DNA of 64,000 nucleotides from NCBI GenBank assembly GCA_963402885.1, contig OY727099.1, positions 6,746,001 through 6,810,000 of the forward strand, read 5' to 3'. Under the pieces are notes generated by a model. The model had not been told where the DNA came from. It saw only the letters and a program-made list of their open reading frames with translations, and searched no databases. This document shows positions 1 to 10,450 of the stretch, in pieces; within the stretch, counting starts at the first letter, position 1; every line of letters starts with the position of its first letter. Source of the stretch: Antedon bifida. Lineage: Eukaryota; Echinodermata; Crinoidea; Comatulida; Antedonidae. Position numbers and translations under genes: made by a program.

Positions 1-3000
1 AGTTATTATTTGCTGCTAATTACTATTGCTATTACATTGTCATCGTATTCGTACTGGAGGTATTTCGTTAAAACTATGAAAAGCAGTTCACTCACTATCG
101 TAGTCCGAAGTCGCAAAACATTGTATGAAACAAACGTCTTTAAAACCTATACATGCCTTATACAAAAACATTTAATCCCCAAACTTGAGAACCGTCGTGA
201 AGAATATTAAATGCCAAAAGTGATAGTTAGAGAACTTCAGGTACACATATGGAGATAGGTAGTCTGGGTTCCAGGCGGAGTTTTGACTTAATATTAGTAA
301 AAAGATAAATATTTTGGCACATATGGCGTATCATACGTATACTACTTGAGCTTGAAAAAATCGAAACGTGGACCAACATAAAAAAAAAGACAATAAAATA
401 CAGACTTGGGGCAAGTCTAGGAGTAGGTAGCCTAATCTGGAGAAGCGTGCCATCATCAATCTTTCGTACCTTGCTGAAACATGTGCAGACCATGCTGCGC
501 AGTAATCTCCAATTACCATTGTTTCGACCATGAATATTGATACATGTCAAATGGACATATAGCCTATTTCCTGATATTCCCTTAATATAATAATACATTT
601 CCTTTTCATGCTATAATATGAAATATATAAACAGATTGAGGTATTTGAACACAATTCAATGGCGCGGCGCATGACGTAAGATATACGGTACTGTTTTGGA
701 AACTTTCGATTCTAGATGACCAGGACCTACACGTGCGCGTGTTGTGTTTTTGGTATTGTTACCCCCCATTATTTATTCCATGTGCACAATTAAAGCTCCA
801 TAAAAAAAAAACACTTGTGTTTGGTAATACTGTATTTATATTAATTTGGAATTTAGAAGTTTCCAGCAAGTGACGTATTTGTAAACTTCGATCTGGGTCT
901 TTTTAACTTACAGATTTCCAGAAAGTAAACAGTTGTATTGATAGTTATAGCATGAACAAACAAAACAAACAAGTAAAATTATTGATTTTTGTTTAGTTTT
1001 TTTTATTTCTTCAGGGCACAAATATTATATGTATATGTCCCGGAATTTGAATTTATTATTTAATTGATTAAAATAATATTTTTGGTATATCTTATCACAA
1101 CAGGTCTTTTATTAAATTGGATCATTATCAACATGCCTGTATAGGTTATCTTTCTCGCCAGCAGTAGGTCGGTACGGTACTCAATCTTCTGCCGCTATAA
1201 ATACGGTAACTTTTTTGACATAACAACATGTGGTAAAAGCGAGACTAACCGCGAATTGGTCGTCGGTGTGGGTTTTTCCAACAAATATAACTTATGCCTA
1301 CAACCGTTGATAAAATTCTTTTTAGTTTAGACTCGATTATACTGTCTTACCAAAGTTCATCAGTTGAGTCTATTGTGACTCAATTTAGAAAAAATGTCGG
1401 ATACATTTAGTAAGCAAAAATGACAAAATGAATCGCATGTGTTCGCTTGTTGAGGTTCTAAAGAAACATTTCCGGCACAATCGAAACAAATTCCCAAGTG
1501 AGATATTTGGGTTCATAACACAGATTCATAAATGGCTTTAAATGTAATATAAAAAAGTTTTCTTTAAATTGATATGGTAATTCAATAAGTTATATATTCT
1601 TTTATGTATTGGAGAAAGAAAATGGAAACGTACTGTTGAAGTTTTCCAAAGTTTTTGAAAACAACTTTCAATAAAGTCTGTAGGCATATTAACTTTAGAC
1701 ATTTCATCCTAACAGTATGTACATTGTAATAATAGTAAGAACAAAAATAAAAGTTTAAATTGCAACATTAACCTATTTATTCAAGGAAAATAAAGGAAAC
1801 ATAGAAAAGAAACTAAAAAAGAAACAGAAATTACTAATGTTACTCCAATCTTGAAAAAGTTCATTTAGATCCTAATATATTATAAGAGAGAATGTTTTTT
1901 CTTTTGTAACCAAGATCAACAGTCTACTTGAGAAAGAAAACTGAATGCTTGCGAAATATTGTTGTAAGTAGTATAATTTTTAGTACTTTTCGATCGATTA
2001 GATCAACAAAAAAGAAAAATTCTTCGAAATGTTGTCGATTCGTTGTTTATTCAAGAAAGGTTTCTTGTATTACTGATGATATTCTATAAAAATTACGTCA
2101 TTGAGAAAGACATCTTAATAGTTCAGATACAAGAATCAGGACGTAATTCTTGCAGTTACCAAAAAAATGTTTCTACTTTTTGAAACAAAAGTACTACAAA
2201 TGGTGTTTACGTAATTAAACTTAGCTTAACTCAATAGTCTGTTATAATCCAGGAGTGTTACCTGTCTTAACTGGACCTGTCAAATTCGATAACTAAGCGT
2301 TAATTAAACGTAATCAGACAACCGGAAGCAATACTCACTATCATCGAAATAGCTGTCGATTTTATTTGTCATAATTACTCATTTTATACAGTAAAATTGA
2401 CCTTTTAGTAGTAGGGTGAAACAAAATATAATCCCAATCTAAGTCGACTCGGTATTAGTAATTTTTATGCAATATTTTGCGGTCAGTAAGTAGACTAAGG
2501 GTGGCGCTGGAATAGTGACGACCGATTTATCCCGCGGGATAGTTTAGTAATTAAAGTTTATTTTTTAAAACTTTGTTAGTTCCTGAGTTTGCAGTACAGA
2601 TAGATTAGCAGAGATATCTATTGCTTCCTGTGTTTGTCTCAAAATGTTGCAAACCTTGTTCTGGATGATTCACTCCGATATAATAAATAAGATCGTTCTC
2701 AAACTCCGTTTTGCTTTATTCAATATCTGAAAACAAGATCGGATGAGGTCACACCTGGTGTGTGAAGACACGTTTTGCAAATTCATACAATTTAATTGTA
2801 AGTCTATTCGTATAATGTAAAAACCCTGGGGAGGTTATTGTAGCACGACCTCGGGAGTCTGGTCATTGCGTCGCAAGATTATGCACACATTGAGGTCATA
2901 CGCAGGTTGACCTAAGGAGAGACAAGCTGGAACAAAATGTATTCTGGTAAATGTTGTCCTTGAATAATGATTTTATAGAAGGAGGGCATATCAAACCCAG

Positions 3001-3283
3001 CGTGGAGTACGCCGTTCTGACAGGTTTTCATGTTCATAATATTATAGGTCAAAGTGCCGTGGATTTTGACAACAGCAATACGTACTTTGTTTATAATGCA
3101 AGCTAGCAAGCTGAGTTGTTTGAGAATAATATGCCTGGGAAACACTGTTTGAAAAAACACAGATTATTCGCCTGGATATAACTGGACAAACCTCTGCATT
3201 GTTTTGATGATTTTGTCGAGTATGTACGTCAGATAGATCTGTTTATCGTCAATAAGTGCACATGATTCATAATATTTTTCATT
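1..3283. other. Intergenic, no gene recognised
   Basis: AT-rich sequence on both strands with only short, compositionally ordinary open frames and no splice-framed coding segment that I can support. No tandem array or hairpin element of note. The last few hundred bases are the presumed upstream region of the first Ig receptor. Confidence 0.6.
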
Positions 3284-4288
3284 ATGATTTTGCGCGAACT
3301 GTATGTTTTTACTGCTACACTACTTTCATACCTGCACATTTCTAGATGTATGCAACGGATAGCTTTCTTTGAAACGCCGAGGAATGTTACCGTAAATGAA
3401 GGTGACGTTGCCTCTATGACATGCGGACTTAATCAGAGGTTGAACCTTAGTCAAACACAGGACCATGTTGCATGGTATAAATCTGGTGCTGGTGGGGCTT
3501 TAACAAGGAATAATGATGTTTTTTCGAATGCGCTTGAAAACAGGACACATGTTATAATTTCTGGTTCGGGAAGTCGATTCACATTGATAATATACAACGT
3601 AAAACTCTCGGACGCCGGTATTTATTTCTGTGTTGTATTTTCGAGGGGTAGCACTGTGCCATCGCCTGCTGCTTCTATAGGTGTTCGCAGAATAGTTAAA
3701 TCTGGAGCGATTCCAACACTAACGACGAATGTCCACCACAATGGTGATGGAACATCTATGGTGTCACAGCTACTTGCACCAAATCGGCCAAGTGTACCAA
3801 CAACAACAACAAACAAGAACACTTTAAATAATAACGATAATATTGATCTTAATTATCTTGATACAAAATTACAAAGTGCGCTAATCTTGCATTTAATGGC
3901 AGACGGAATTTTCTTTTTTATTATTTTTATTACAATCATTATTACTGCTTTGTGTTTACGCAAACAAATCGCAACCTTTCAATTAATTCATCAACATTTG
4001 CATTTTCAAGCGGATAATAAAGATGGAAAACGAAGAAGATTTATGAGTTGGAATGGTTTCAGTCAGCATAAAGGTAAGAAGCGATCAGAGTATCAGGAAT
4101 ACATAAAAGAAGGAGGAGCACGAAGTGAGTATACGACTCTCAACACTGACCGAATGCATCGTGTTGGTTTACTCAAAGACAATGCTAGCAGCAGTTCACA
4201 CACGGTTGAAATGACGTCCTTAAAGTTGCCTTCCCAACATTACCATAGTTCAGTTCTTGAAGATGTCAAAAAGACATCGACTCAGTAG
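3284..4288 (+). CDS. Single-exon Ig-domain type I receptor with ITIM-like tail
   Basis: Uninterrupted 334-residue frame. Residues 1-22 are a hydrophobic leader. One V-type Ig domain runs from about 28 to 135: Cys47, the conserved Trp64 in VAWYK, and Cys116 in the SDAGIYFC motif. N-glycosylation sequons lie at Asn34, Asn54 and Asn86. A Thr/Asn-rich stalk follows, then a transmembrane helix near 203-226 (IFFFIIFITIIIT). The roughly 108-residue basic cytoplasmic tail carries SEYTTL at 281-286, which fits the ITIM consensus (S/I/V/L)xYxx(L/V/I), and a nearby SEYQEY at 268-273. In vertebrates ITIMs recruit SH2 phosphatases such as SHP-1/2; an inhibitory role here is inference. No introns, which is unusual for Ig receptors. 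A second receptor of the same plan lies 2.1 kb downstream on the same strand. The first ATG of the frame is taken as start because it leads straight into the leader. Confidence 0.85.
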   Translation: MILRELYVFTATLLSYLHISRCMQRIAFFETPRNVTVNEGDVASMTCGLNQRLNLSQTQDHVAWYKSGAGGALTRNNDVFSNALENRTHVIISGSGSRFTLIIYNVKLSDAGIYFCVVFSRGSTVPSPAASIGVRRIVKSGAIPTLTTNVHHNGDGTSMVSQLLAPNRPSVPTTTTNKNTLNNNDNIDLNYLDTKLQSALILHLMADGIFFFIIFITIIITALCLRKQIATFQLIHQHLHFQADNKDGKRRRFMSWNGFSQHKGKKRSEYQEYIKEGGARSEYTTLNTDRMHRVGLLKDNASSSSHTVEMTSLKLPSQHYHSSVLEDVKKTSTQ

Positions 4289-4560
4289 CGACATTGAAAG
4301 GACATTTCTAAGAACATTACCATAGTTCAGAAGATATCAAACTAGAAGTAGCCTATCACAACGTCCAAAATACAAGGACAGCTATTAGGAGATAAAGATA
4401 AAATAAACATTATCAATAAATGTTGAATGGACATTTCTAAAAATATTATCATCAGTTCTTGAAGATATCAAACCCATGTAGACGTATCACAACGTCCAAA
4501 ATACAAGGACTTTTAAGAGATCAAGATGAGATATACATTATAAGTAAATGGTTAAGATAT
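4225..4560 (+). repeat. Tandem duplication of the receptor's 3' coding end into its 3' UTR
   Basis: The stretch ACATTACCATAGTTCAG..GAAGAT.TCAAA at the end of the coding region (from about 4240) recurs at about 4313-4345 and, more diverged, at about 4444-4475. The two downstream copies are followed by a shared block (CACAACGTCCAAAATACAAG). AATAAA-like signals lie between them (about 4400-4420). The last residues of the receptor tail therefore belong to a tandem repeat unit that continues beyond the stop codon. Confidence 0.65.
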
Positions 4561-4569
4561 TTCTAAGAA

Positions 4570-6380
4570 TGTTCTTCAGTGATGCAGTGGATTTTCCATG
4601 ACAAATCGACAAAACCAAGCACAGTTTTATCAATGTTTCAGAAGGAACTTACATACAGGTGAATATAGGTGACAGGTGAAGGCATACAAATAAAATATTT
4701 AGTAAGATAATGTACGCCTTTTTGCCAATTTGCATCATCTGGACATAAATTATGTGATATTTAGAGTGGCAAAAACAAAATCGACAAATCAATACCGAGA
4801 ATGTCAAACGTTCACGTCGATTGCAGAAACAGTACCGAATTAATACTTCTTAAAAACTTTCCATATTAAGTTTCAGTCTCATGGGTACTTCAGACCCACT
4901 CACCCTGTCTGCAAACAAAAAAATAGAACGAGGAGTTATTCTACTATAATATCCTTGATACAGAGATAACATTCATTGAAATGTATAATATACTGCACCT
5001 ACTGTTATATTTACTTTGTCTCGATGACTTGCGATAGTCGGTTAAAAGATCTAGTGACAGTTGCAGAATTGGGTGCCGGCTGACACAAATTGTAATTGTA
5101 TAGATTTGCACATTTCTTTCTTTCATTTGCTTAATTTCTACTTTCACACGTGTCTAGTTTACTCCCATATATAAGATATGATTATATGAACAAACTGGTT
5201 CGGTTATATCCTTACCACAAAGTAAAATTAAAAATAATATTTCATTTTTGAATTATATATTGTCTAGGCTCTACTCAAAGTGTACAGATTTTTTGTTAAA
5301 ACATGTTCACACTTAAAACCGGTGACAAACAAGAACACATTTCCTGAAATATAGTAAATTGTTAAAAATACGATTCCGTTTACAACTTTAAATGCCTGAT
5401 GTTACTATAGACTAACCATTCGAAACAGAACTTTCAAAGTTGTCATTTTCTTATACAGAATCACGTATGTGTTAGTACTGTAACCAACATTAATAATTGT
5501 ACTATAATATATACATTAAGTTCAATGTGTAAAAACAATTTTAGTATTTTCATGACATTTGAATAGTTTTAATATGAGAAAATATTTCCTGAATAAAACA
5601 GTAAGTGAGAAATAGAAGTTGACAATTAATACAAATGGCACCGAACTCTTCACGCCCGTAGAAATGATTTTACAGGGGTTGGTTTTTCCACAAAGAGGAA
5701 TCATGCCCTAGGCCGGCTAGGTAGGCCTAAGCATGATATTTCACTGCAAATCTCTATTTAAGAAGGAAACTTCAGGAAAAATGAGTTTGGAACTAGTATA
5801 GAATGTAGACCTGGGTGAATCTAATAGAAGCCTAAAGATATAACAATCGTCAGACACAAAATATGACCATCTAACATTCCAAATACAGTATGTGAAATAC
5901 TTTAATCAAATCATCAAATTAATAGTTATCAATAAACTGAATTAACATCAATAATTTGTATTGGTATCTAATACTGTTGTGGGAAAATCAAACTGGCAAA
6001 TATGACCAAAATGACTGACATGACCCAGTTGACGAGAGAATTACGTCATTTCAAAAACTCGGCTCCACCCTTGTTATCTATTTGTCTCGTTCCTTTACAA
6101 GTCGACAGACTTAATATGGTATGCAGTCTAACAGATTAATTACGTATTATTCAGATTCAATTATTGTCTCCAGGAAACGATTGTTAAATCAATTGTAAAT
6201 TTGGTTAGATTACCACAAAGGAAACGATTGTTGAGATCATTGCTACCATGGGACTACATCCGAGTATTATCCAACCAAAATTATCGTATACTTTAATTTA
6301 CATACAATGACGAGTGACAATATAATTTTTTTTTTACTATGTGTTGAAGATAATTAAACACATTAGTAAGCTGCTCCAAG
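4570..6380. other. Intergenic between the two Ig receptors
   Basis: No coding segment supported on either strand. AT-rich, with scattered TAGGCCTA motifs and no obvious element boundaries. Confidence 0.5.
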
Positions 6381-7382
6381 ATGGTATTGGGTGGAAGTGT
6401 GAATTATGGCTTTGTAGCCCTGATAAATGTATCTAGGGCTGTTTTTATATTCATTGGGTTGTGTCAGGCTTCAGGCATTATTACGAAACAACCTAAGTCT
6501 GGGCACGCTATTGAAGGCTCTACGCTAACACTGAGTTGCGAGTTTTCCCGCCCTTTACAGTTTCGTGACGAAAATATCGTTTGGTATAAGAATCACAAAG
6601 CATTATCCACAAATGACGTAGTGATATCGGAAGAAGACAATCGGCGTTTCATATCTGTGATAGTAAGTAAAAATAACAAACGTTTTGACTTGAAAATCAA
6701 ACAAGTCTCAAGCAACGACACGGGTGTATACTTTTGTTATTTTACACTGAGCGATGAGAGTATTGCACAATCAATCAACGCATTTATAACTATAGATCCA
6801 GCACCAGAAACAACGACCGATTTCCCTTCAACTTTTTTCACAGACTCCAGAAAAACTGACGTCATCAATAAGACGCATCCGACTGCTGTTTTTGTTAGCA
6901 TCAGTACTACGTGTATTGCATTGGTACTTCTGGTGATCATTGTTTTATGGCTTTTTAAAGGAAAGAAAACTTACGATAATAATAGATACATCAACGATCT
7001 TATAATGCCGTCGTCTTGTTTAAAACGAACTCATAACGACGATGACGCGGAAGATGACGTGCCATCAACGAGAGCTTTTGAGGACGACGTGTTTGTGAAC
7101 AAGAACGCTGCGGGGTTATTTTTTATTTCTGGTAGGCCGCCTACGACTACGACAATTGATAACAGGGTGCAAAATGACTATCATGATATTAGCACGATAG
7201 TACCACCAGCAAAAGATATATCAAAACAATTATCTCATGGTTCGAATCCAGTGAAGAAGGAACGAAAGCATCGCAATGTCGAGGGATTAACGTATGCGCA
7301 GCTAGATCTCAAGACAAATAATAAAGCAAGTATACGTAGAGGTATGCCACGCACGAATTATGCAGTAATCGAACTTCAATAA
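6381..7382 (+). CDS. Single-exon Ig-domain type I receptor with ITIM plus ITSM-like tail
   Basis: Uninterrupted 333-residue frame. The leader is hydrophobic up to about residue 30. One V-type Ig domain spans about 35-138: Cys53 in LSCEF, Trp68 in IVWYK, and Cys119 in NDTGVYFC; Asn112 is a glycosylation sequon. A short Thr-rich stalk leads to a transmembrane helix at about 168-191. The tail of about 140 residues includes an acidic patch (NDDDAEDD) and ends with LTYAQL at 303-308, a canonical ITIM like those of vertebrate Siglec/LILR/SIRP-type receptors. TNYAVI follows at 325-330, three residues from the C terminus, and matches the ITSM consensus TxYxx(V/I). ITIM followed by ITSM is the tail layout of vertebrate PD-1, Siglec and SLAM-type receptors. 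The likely role is a phosphatase- or adaptor-recruiting cell-surface immune receptor; the ligand is unknown. Intronless, like its upstream neighbour. Sequence outside the Ig core is not alike between the two, so the duplication is old or the tails were acquired separately. Confidence 0.85.
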   Translation: MVLGGSVNYGFVALINVSRAVFIFIGLCQASGIITKQPKSGHAIEGSTLTLSCEFSRPLQFRDENIVWYKNHKALSTNDVVISEEDNRRFISVIVSKNNKRFDLKIKQVSSNDTGVYFCYFTLSDESIAQSINAFITIDPAPETTTDFPSTFFTDSRKTDVINKTHPTAVFVSISTTCIALVLLVIIVLWLFKGKKTYDNNRYINDLIMPSSCLKRTHNDDDAEDDVPSTRAFEDDVFVNKNAAGLFFISGRPPTTTTIDNRVQNDYHDISTIVPPAKDISKQLSHGSNPVKKERKHRNVEGLTYAQLDLKTNNKASIRRGMPRTNYAVIELQ

Positions 7383-7559
7383 AACGTTAACATTATAACA
7401 GGTATAATATCCGATATAGTCCAACGGAAGAAACTATTACAATAATTTGGAAGACGACGGGTAGCAATGTGGAGGCACGCGAGGAAATGTGTGTTATGAC
7501 GTCAAAACTTTTAATAACTGACATTGATTCACACACATATTGTGTAGAATATTTTTTTT

Positions 7560-7875
7560 CACGTACACTGTTGATTCAAACGCAGGTTGTAGACTATAGA
7601 ATGTTGAATTCACACACAGGTTGTGTAGAATATTGATCCACACATAGATTATATAGAATGTTGATTCACACAGAGTTTAATGTTGTTTCACACACAGGTT
7701 GTATGAAATGTTGATTCACACACATGTTGTGTAGAATGTTGATTCACACACAGGTTGTGTAGAATGTTGATTCACACACATGTTGTGTAGAATGTTGATT
7801 CACACACAGGTTGTGTAGAGTCGGTTCACACGGTTGTGTAGAATGTTGATTCACACACAGGTTGTATAGAATCAA
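7560..7875 (+). repeat. 28-bp minisatellite downstream of the second Ig receptor
   Basis: About ten imperfect copies of a unit close to GTTGATTCACACACAGGTTG+TGTAGAAT. Some copies are truncated or carry CATG for CAGG. It lies in the probable 3' UTR or flank of the receptor; an AATAAA lies further on at 8063-8068. Confidence 0.85.
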
Positions 7876-8763
7876 TAGCATTATTTTCAACTATCCGGAG
7901 GGCAGTGAAGTCTGTACACGTTTGACAATCAGTAACTATTGTCTCCGCCTTCAACAGCTAATAACCCCACCCCTCTTTAAAACACTTATAAGCTTTAGGC
8001 TATATAGGCCTCATGTAAATATGAATCGATCATTATATTTTATACTTCAATTGATGTTTTTCAATAAAACGTATCAAATGTAACCCGATTGTTCACTTAT
8101 TTATATTGTCTTATGTGTTTTTCACATCTGAATTCGGCTCAACGAGTAAAGTTTTTCTATGCACATTACCGAAATTACAGCTGGACAATCTTCTGGTAAA
8201 ACACGCATCTCCGGGTGGGACTCGAACTCACACTTAATTGAATACAATGTAGGCCTACACACGTATGTTTCACTATCCACTACACCCACCATACACCGGC
8301 CTAAATATGACTACCCAACAGTTAACAGAAGCCTAGGAGCTACCATGTTGGATCCAAACAACAAAGTAGACTTACCTAAAACAGTAAATTGGCATCGTAA
8401 TGTATGGCCTAACATCTGTTAAAAGGAACTGAACTGCACCTTCCATTTTTGTCATAAGACCTACACGTTTTTCTCTACAAAAGGTATGTCAAGAATGTTG
8501 AAAAGAACGTACATGGAAAAGGCAAAAAAAACTTGTTAAAAAATAATTAAAAATTAATCCTTAGATACAGCAATAGAAAACATAATTTAACAAATACATT
8601 TTATTAAATAAGAGAATATAAAAAATAGGCCTTATTATAGATATAATTTTTTTTTTTACCCGGTAAATAATTATACATCTTCAACATCTGTCAAGTCAAT
8701 CATTGACAGAATCTCAGCATACGTATTATACGTATTTCCAGATTTTAAATGTGTTCAACAGAT
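7876..8763. other. Non-coding stretch with a tRNA-derived SINE-like remnant on the minus strand
   Basis: No gene seen. On the minus strand, about 8310-8200, there is a box A-like TAGTGGATAGTG. About 60 bases later come GAGTTCGAGTCCCAC and CCGGAGAT, the T-arm and acceptor half of an Arg-type tRNA similar to the array just downstream. The anticodon region is not recognisable, so I read it as a decayed tRNA or SINE head. Confidence 0.4.
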
Positions 8764-8853
8764 GTCTCCGTGGCGCAATGGATAGCGCGTTGGACTTCTA
8801 TGGTTGGAATCGATGCAATTCAAAGGTTGTGGGTTCGAGTCCCACCGGAGATG
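8764..8853 (+). tRNA. tRNA-Arg (UCU), intron-containing, copy 1
   Basis: A 90-nt gene. Acceptor GTCTCCG pairs with CGGAGAT (terminal G-U) and the discriminator is G. The D arm carries box A TGGCGCAATGG. The anticodon stem TTGGA pairs with TTCAA around loop CTTCTA with anticodon TCT. The T arm is GTGGG-TTCGAGT-CCCAC. An intron of about 17 nt follows position 37 (starting TGGTTGGAATCG), where metazoan tRNA-Arg-UCU introns sit. A TTATTTTTTA run downstream is the Pol III terminator. Confidence 0.93.
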
Positions 8854-9040
8854 TTATTTTTTATATTTTTACTAGGTTAACTTGAAACATCGATACTTGG
8901 TCTATATTATTCTTAATGGCTGATAAAGTCAACGTCACTCACTTCTAAAACTTGGTTCGCATTAGAACGCAGCGCAAGGACGTATGGAGCTGACCAATGA
9001 GAAGAGACAGTTTGAGATTTTAACAGCAATCTCAACATAT

Positions 9041-9130
9041 GTCTCCGTGGCGCAATGGATAGCGCGTTGGACTTCTATGGTTGGAATCGATGCAATTCAA
9101 AGGTTGTGGGTTCGAGTCCCACCGGAGATG
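9041..9130 (+). tRNA. tRNA-Arg (UCU), intron-containing, copy 2
   Basis: Same sequence as copy 1 including the intron, 277 bp downstream. The flanking unit is also nearly identical. Terminated by a run of seven T. Confidence 0.93.
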
Positions 9131-9318
9131 TTATTTTTTTATATTTTTACTAGGTTAACTTGAAACATCGATACTTGGTCTATATTATTCTTAATGGCTG
9201 ATAAAGTCAACGTCACTCACTTCTAAAACTCGGTTCGCATTAGAACGCAGCGCAAGGACGTATGGAGCTGACCAATGAGAAGAGACAGTTCGAGATTTTA
9301 ACAGCAATCTCAACAGAT

Positions 9319-9408
9319 GTCTCCGTGGCGCAATGGATAGCGCGTTGGACTTCTATGGTTGAAATCAATGCAATTCAAAGGTTGTGGGTTCGAGTCCCAC
9401 CGGAGATG
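9319..9408 (+). tRNA. tRNA-Arg (UCU), intron-containing, copy 3
   Basis: As copy 1, with two changes confined to the intron (GAAATCAATG in place of GGAATCGATG). The mature sequence is unchanged, which suggests selection on the exon or very recent duplication. Confidence 0.93.
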
Positions 9409-9594
9409 TTATTTTTATATTTTTACTAGGTTAACTTGAAACATCGATACTTGGTCTATATTATTCTTAATGGCTGATAAAGTCAACGTCACTCACTTCT
9501 AAAACTTGGTTCGCATTAGAACGCAGCGCAAGGACGTATGGAGCTGACCAATAAGAAGAGACAGTTCGAGATTTTAACAGTAATCTCATTAGAT

Positions 9595-9684
9595 GTCTCC
9601 GTGGCGCAATGGATAGCGCGTTGGACTTCTATGGTTGGAATCGATGCAATTCAAAGGTTGTGGGTTCGAGTCCCACCGGAGATG
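9595..9684 (+). tRNA. tRNA-Arg (UCU), intron-containing, copy 4
   Basis: Identical in mature sequence to copies 1-3, in the last unit of the array. T-run terminator follows. Confidence 0.93.
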
Positions 9685-9949
9685 TTATTTTTTATATTTT
9701 TACTAGGTTAACTTGAAACATCGATACACGGTCTATATTATTCTTAATGGCTGATAAAGTCAACGTCACTCACTTCTAAAGCTTGATTCGCATTAGAACG
9801 CAGCGCAAGGACGTAGGGAGCTGACCAATGGCAAGCGACAGTTCGAATAATCCATCGCTTGTGATTGGTCAAAATACTTGTGTTGCGCTTACGTCCTTGC
9901 GTTGTGTCCTAATAAGAAAAAGTTAACACGTTGGTACATACGGCACTAA

Positions 9950-10385
9950 GCATTGTCTTTTTGTATATTTTTTTACATTTTATTTTATTTTCAAAAACGC
10001 TTTACATCAATAAAAAAAATATAAAAAAAACAAACATACATGTTTTACTATTTTATAAACAAAGAATTTAACAGAAATTACAAATAATGGAAGGGATAGG
10101 CCCTAATCAAATTATTTGTTTACATTGCAATTTATTTATTAGATAACAAAATATTTAACAATATTTCTTTTCAGGTTTATTTTCATTACTATTTTGTATT
10201 TTAGTATAAATCTGTATTATCCACACGCTGGGATGGTGAATTATGGTTTCCCATGCTATGCGAATACCGTTGCAACATCGGAATACCATTTCACCATTGG
10301 AATAAAGTTTCACCATCGGAATACCGTTGCAACATCGGAATACCGTTTCACCATCGGAATACCGTTGCAACATCGAAATACCGTT
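9950..10385 (-). other. Probable 3' UTR of Kazal gene A
   Basis: This block aligns with 22137-22342 beyond the end of the paralogous gene B. Both begin CATTGTCTTTTTGTATAT and share TTTACATTGCAATTTATT. On the minus strand AATAAA occurs at about 9984-9979, a plausible poly(A) signal. Shared sequence at the same place in both paralogues supports transcript tails ending near 9950 and 22137. Confidence 0.5.
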
Positions 10386-10425
10386 TCACCATTGTAATAA
10401 AGTTTCACCATCGGAATACCGTTTA
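10260..10425 (-). repeat. 19-bp minisatellite overlapping the gene A terminal exon
   Basis: About nine copies of an alternating unit, CGGAATACCGTTTCACCAT and CGGAATACCGTTGCAACAT (plus-strand reading). A shorter array of the same unit (about 3-4 copies) lies at 22330-22395 in the paralogue. Confidence 0.85.
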
Positions 10426-10450
10426 AAAAAAATTATTGTATTTTGTAGTA
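10386..10450 (-). CDS. Gene A probable terminal exon
   Basis: The preceding exon ends at a strong donor (GAAG|GTAAAT), so a further exon is needed. After GATGCAG at 10452-10451 a phase-1 join gives a tail ending KRYSDGETLLQW and a stop. The paralogous block in gene B gives a tail ending KRYSDGETLFRW in the same phase. The residues come from the 19-bp minisatellite. Assignment is inference. Confidence 0.4.

Larger units (their letters stand above)
8764..9870 (+). repeat. Four-unit tandem array of about 277 bp carrying the tRNA-Arg genes
   Basis: Unit starts are 277, 278 and 276 bp apart. Each unit holds the tRNA, a T-run, then a nearly invariant spacer containing ACTAGGTTAACTTGAAACAT and CGCAGCGCAAGGACGTA. 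The last unit diverges after the CGCAGCGCAAGGACGTA block, which is then met by an inverted counterpart at about 9850-9905 (CTTGTGATTGGTC, TTACGTCCTTGCG). The spacer is therefore probably derived from a hairpin element. Confidence 0.9.

Noticed and set aside
10..598. Open frames near the window start on both strands
   Set aside because: Overlapping on opposite frames, no domain, leader or splice support; typical of random AT-rich DNA.
8703..8885. 60-codon frame running through the first tRNA-Arg
   Set aside because: It is the tRNA read as protein; cloverleaf, intron and terminator explain the sequence.
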